A program made the position numbers and the translations under genes. The notes beneath the pieces were generated by a model, which was given only the letters and a program-made list of their open reading frames with translations, did no database searches and had not been told where the DNA came from. From assembly GCF_002873395.1 (NCBI RefSeq), contig NZ_MCUV01000034.1, positions 29,070-93,069 on the forward strand: a DNA stretch of 64,000 nucleotides. Direction: 5' to 3'. Below, in pieces: positions 63,345 to 64,000 of the stretch. Each line of letters starts with the position of its first letter. Positions within the stretch are counted from its first letter, which is position 1. This DNA is from Vibrio sp. 10N.286.49.B3 (GTDB lineage Bacteria; Pseudomonadota; Gammaproteobacteria; Enterobacterales; Vibrionaceae).

Positions 63345-63698
63345 ATTTTCTAACAGGAGAATATAGCCCCCTATATCTCCTGTTACCACCTGCATTGTGT
63401 TACCTAAACTATCTCAAAGAAGTATCATCATAAGTTAACTAATTACTTCATAATCAAGATGATATATCCAAGAGTTAAATTTTGAATATGACATTTGCAG
63501 AAAATAACACTAGACATATTATTTTGAACTGCTGATAGCGGTATTTTGTTGCTACAAGAAGACTGAATTCAGTATTGGTTCTAAGATCCATAGCTATCCC
63601 ATTATTGATGTATTTACCATTAAGCCCAAAGCCTTAACGCATTAATGTCGTTTTAGGTTGTTGTAGGTAGTTGAAAAACGATGACATCATGTCTAAAT
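63345..63698. other. 354-base region between convergent genes
   Basis: Apart from the strong hairpin at its start it is AT-rich and shows no gene. No transposase motif was recognised. Confidence 0.4.
63351..63385. terminator. long hairpin after the PrrC/RloC-like gene
   Basis: TAACAGGAGAATATAG and CTATATCTCCTGTTA form a 15-bp stem with one bulge and a 4-base loop. It lies seven bases after the stop. No T-tract follows, so it may be a processed-end or transcription barrier rather than a standard terminator. Confidence 0.6.
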
Positions 63699-64000
63699 TT
63701 ATTTCTCACAAATTTGTACATTAGCTTGTTTTAAAATCTTCTTGGGAATAGATCCTTTTTCAACACACGGAATCGTAAAAGCCTCATTAATGTTTCCTGC
63801 TGAAGTCATTGGAATTCTGTTACCATCCACGTCTATACGATATCTAGCTACACGCCTTACACTAACCCGATTGCCTGAAATTGGAATATTTAAATACTTA
63901 TTCCAGCCTTTAAAAATAGCTGATAATTTGCAAAGTAAAGAATAACTTGTTGATTCATGGACTAATGATTGCAGATAGTGTAAGCGCTCATTACTCAGCA
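63699..64000 (-). CDS. C-terminal 99 residues of an unidentified protein (partial)
   Basis: On the minus strand a frame is open from the window edge to a TAA at 63699-63701. It reads LSNERLHYLQSLVHES at the edge, then FKGWNKYLNIPISGNRVSV, RVARYRIDVDGNRIP and ends LKQANVQICEK. There is no stop in 99 codons of AT-rich DNA and the composition is protein-like, so it is probably real. I do not recognise the family. It faces the PrrC/RloC-like gene and begins beyond the window. Confidence 0.65.
   Translation of the reverse strand, partial: LSNERLHYLQSLVHESTSYSLLCKLSAIFKGWNKYLNIPISGNRVSVRRVARYRIDVDGNRIPMTSAGNINEAFTIPCVEKGSIPKKILKQANVQICEK

Noticed and set aside
63742..63945. 67-codon plus-strand ORF near the window end
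   Set aside because: It is antisense to a longer minus-strand frame that stays open to the edge and has more protein-like composition; the plus frame has no ribosome site.

Overview
The window looks like chromosomal DNA of a Vibrionaceae bacterium, probably Photobacterium or a near relative. This is inferred from AT-rich coding sequence, the volA-fadL pair, fabV, an L-box controlled lysine transporter and several small proteins typical of vibrios. No rRNA, tRNA or CRISPR array was seen. About the first 50.6 kb is ordinary core genome with short intergenic spaces and clear Rho-independent terminators. The last 13 kb (50.66-64.0) is an accessory island rich in anti-phage genes.

Core part. 0-2.1 kb: end of modA, then modB and modC (molybdate uptake). 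2.1-8.4 kb: two unknown proteins, a response-regulator diguanylate cyclase, focA with a divergent LysR regulator, and a YbjD-type OLD nuclease. 8.5-10.9 kb: a cytoplasmic 5'-nucleotidase-like enzyme and a DUF1127-type small protein. 11.0-18.3 kb: a compact chemosensory operon (cheA-cheW-PAS chemoreceptor-cheR-cheB) without cheY; its CheA carries a receiver where P2 normally sits, and its CheB has lost the phosphoacceptor aspartate. 18.3-21.4 kb: a lysine operon with a CRP-like site, a lysine riboswitch, an NhaC-type transporter and a saccharopine dehydrogenase. 21.4-25.8 kb: phnA, then fadL-volA on the minus strand with a FadR-like site. 26-37 kb: two membrane-associated proteases, a thioesterase, sgrR, yjdF, a DnaJ-related protein, an ABC-class ATPase, a GAF-GGDEF-EAL protein and fabV. 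37-50.7 kb: tesA and ybbA-ybbP with overlapping start codons, an FAD oxidoreductase, galE, a 24-residue membrane peptide gene, patZ, a SPOR lipoprotein, ddl, a tyrosine recombinase, a DUF3319-like protein and yciH.

Island. It begins after yciH with 1.3 kb of non-coding DNA holding spaced repeats and inverted relics of IS5-family transposase. Then come, all on the plus strand: a Septu-like ATPase/HNH pair followed at once by an attC-like folded site; an orphan 87-residue ORF; a complete QatABCD system (KAP ATPase, QatB, QueC-like, TatD-like); and a large PrrC/RloC-like ATPase with a CPTC motif. The window ends inside an unidentified minus-strand gene. Each module has its own 0.3-0.85 kb upstream non-coding stretch, as expected for independently acquired units.

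All functions are read from motifs and family knowledge; no searches were run. Start codons were chosen by ribosome-binding-site spacing where the longest frame was doubtful.
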